Assembly (NCBI GenBank): GCA_948482865.1
Contig: CAOMHR010000003.1
Location: 1-28,829 of the forward strand
Direction: 5' to 3'
Source: Christensenellaceae bacterium
Lineage (GTDB): Bacteria; Bacillota; Clostridia; Christensenellales; Borkfalkiaceae
Length of the DNA: 28,829 bases
Shown: positions 28,538-28,829 of the stretch, piece by piece
How the letters are laid out: every line of letters begins with the position of its first letter
Numbering within the stretch: position 1 is the first letter of the stretch
The notes under the pieces: generated by a model
Told to the model about the DNA's origin: nothing
The model's database searches: none
What the model saw: only the letters and a program-made list of their open reading frames with translations
Program-made: the position numbers and the translations under genes

Positions 28538-28626
28538 AAAACCCGAAAAAGTACCCGAAAATGGCTTTACTATTTGGGTACGGTCGTACTCAATCAATAG
28601 CGTAAAATCCTGAATATTCGGCTATT

Positions 28627-28658
28627 TATGAAAATGTGATAACAGTTGATTATATTTG
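28627..28658 (+). promoter_or_regulatory. Promoter before the terminator; possible small RNA
   Basis: TATG (28627-28630, one mismatch to TTTG) and TATATTTG (28651-28658) are separated by 20 nt. Transcription would begin near 28665, only about 55 nt before the terminator end, giving a short RNA with no coding room. Confidence 0.45.
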
Positions 28659-28690
28659 AATATCTTGGGCTTAGAGCCGTACGCACCGCA

Positions 28691-28722
28691 AAGGAGAATG
28701 ATTTTTTCATTCTCCTTTTTTA
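28691..28722 (+). terminator. Strong intrinsic terminator
   Basis: Perfect 11-bp arms AAGGAGAATGA (28691-28701) and TCATTCTCCTT (28707-28717) with a TTTTT loop, followed by a run of T. This is a classic Rho-independent terminator on the + strand. It may end the integrase operon, a short RNA, or a host gene at the junction. Confidence 0.85.
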
Positions 28723-28829
28723 TTATCCCCTTCTGAGTCTTATCCAACGTAGAAAGAAATCCTTAGCGACTTACTTGGGCTCACCGATAAAATCATGTGG
28801 GCTTCTCAACAATTAGTATCTTTGCCCTA

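Larger units (their letters stand above)
28538..28829. other. Region after the integrase; probable attachment-site flank
   Basis: No complete gene is seen in 292 nt. It holds a promoter (28627-28658), a strong terminator (28691-28722) and, near the end, TATCTTTG (28817-28824), which could be a promoter box for a gene beyond the window. Integrases usually lie next to their attachment site, so the phage-host junction is probably here. The left junction is not in the window, so the core cannot be identified. Confidence 0.5.

Noticed and set aside
1..28829. Reverse transcriptase of the retroelement within the window
   Set aside because: No protein shows the YxDD active-site motif in a polymerase context. 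Every protein long enough has another clear assignment or no such motif.
1..28829. tRNA genes
   Set aside because: No cloverleaf with a GGTTCGAATCC-like T arm was found by eye, including the flank after the integrase.

Overview
The window looks like most of a temperate-phage genome (prophage) from a Bacteroidales host such as Bacteroides or Parabacteroides. The evidence is: several promoters of the Bacteroidetes form TTTG-N19/20-TAnnTTTG; weak purine-poor start contexts; a Bacteroidetes-style tyrosine integrase; a surface-type lipoprotein; and many small proteins of a kind I associate with Bacteroidales phages. Family names come from motifs read by eye; no database was searched. Layout, left to right. 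(1) 1-408: non-coding DNA that opens with a 112-bp copy of a sequence also found inside the replication gene near 16.1 kb, followed by a promoter. (2) 433-2637: six small genes on the + strand (lipoprotein, membrane protein, four unknowns), probably accessory ('moron') genes, ending at a hairpin shared with the opposing operon. (3) 10123-2652, - strand: the packaging module in the order ParB/methyltransferase, small terminase, large terminase, portal and a MuF head protein with a C-terminal HExxH metallopeptidase. No capsid or tail genes are present, so the phage must continue left of position 1. (4) 25919-10372, - strand: the long early operon, with regulators, an SbcC-like ATPase, a RecT-like annealing protein, a metallo-beta-lactamase-fold protein, HU, a replication protein with internal iterons, a DnaC-like loader, a DUF4406-DnaA domain IV fusion, SSB and a VRR-NUC nuclease. 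(5) 25920-28537: control and integration, with overlapping opposed promoters, a CI-like regulator, a second small regulator-like protein and the integrase. (6) 28538-28829: a presumed attachment-site flank with a strong terminator. The most interesting feature is a pair of paralogous early genes (17701-18249 and 20269-21006). They share a sharply bounded 74-bp block in which all ten differences fall at first or second codon positions, and every one can be explained by mutation of an adenine in a common template. That is the signature of variable repeats of a diversity-generating retroelement. No reverse transcriptase or template repeat is visible here, so the retroelement would have to act from outside the window. 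Other notable signals are a 17-bp dyad (CGTATTAAAGTGATACG and variants) at six gene ends, the duplicated iteron block, the MuF-protease fusion and two candidate beta-clamp-binding motifs. How the genes would work together: the switch near 26 kb decides between the leftward early operon and the rightward regulator/integrase operon. The early operon supplies recombination and replication proteins, and a terminator near 10.3 kb separates it from the late packaging genes.
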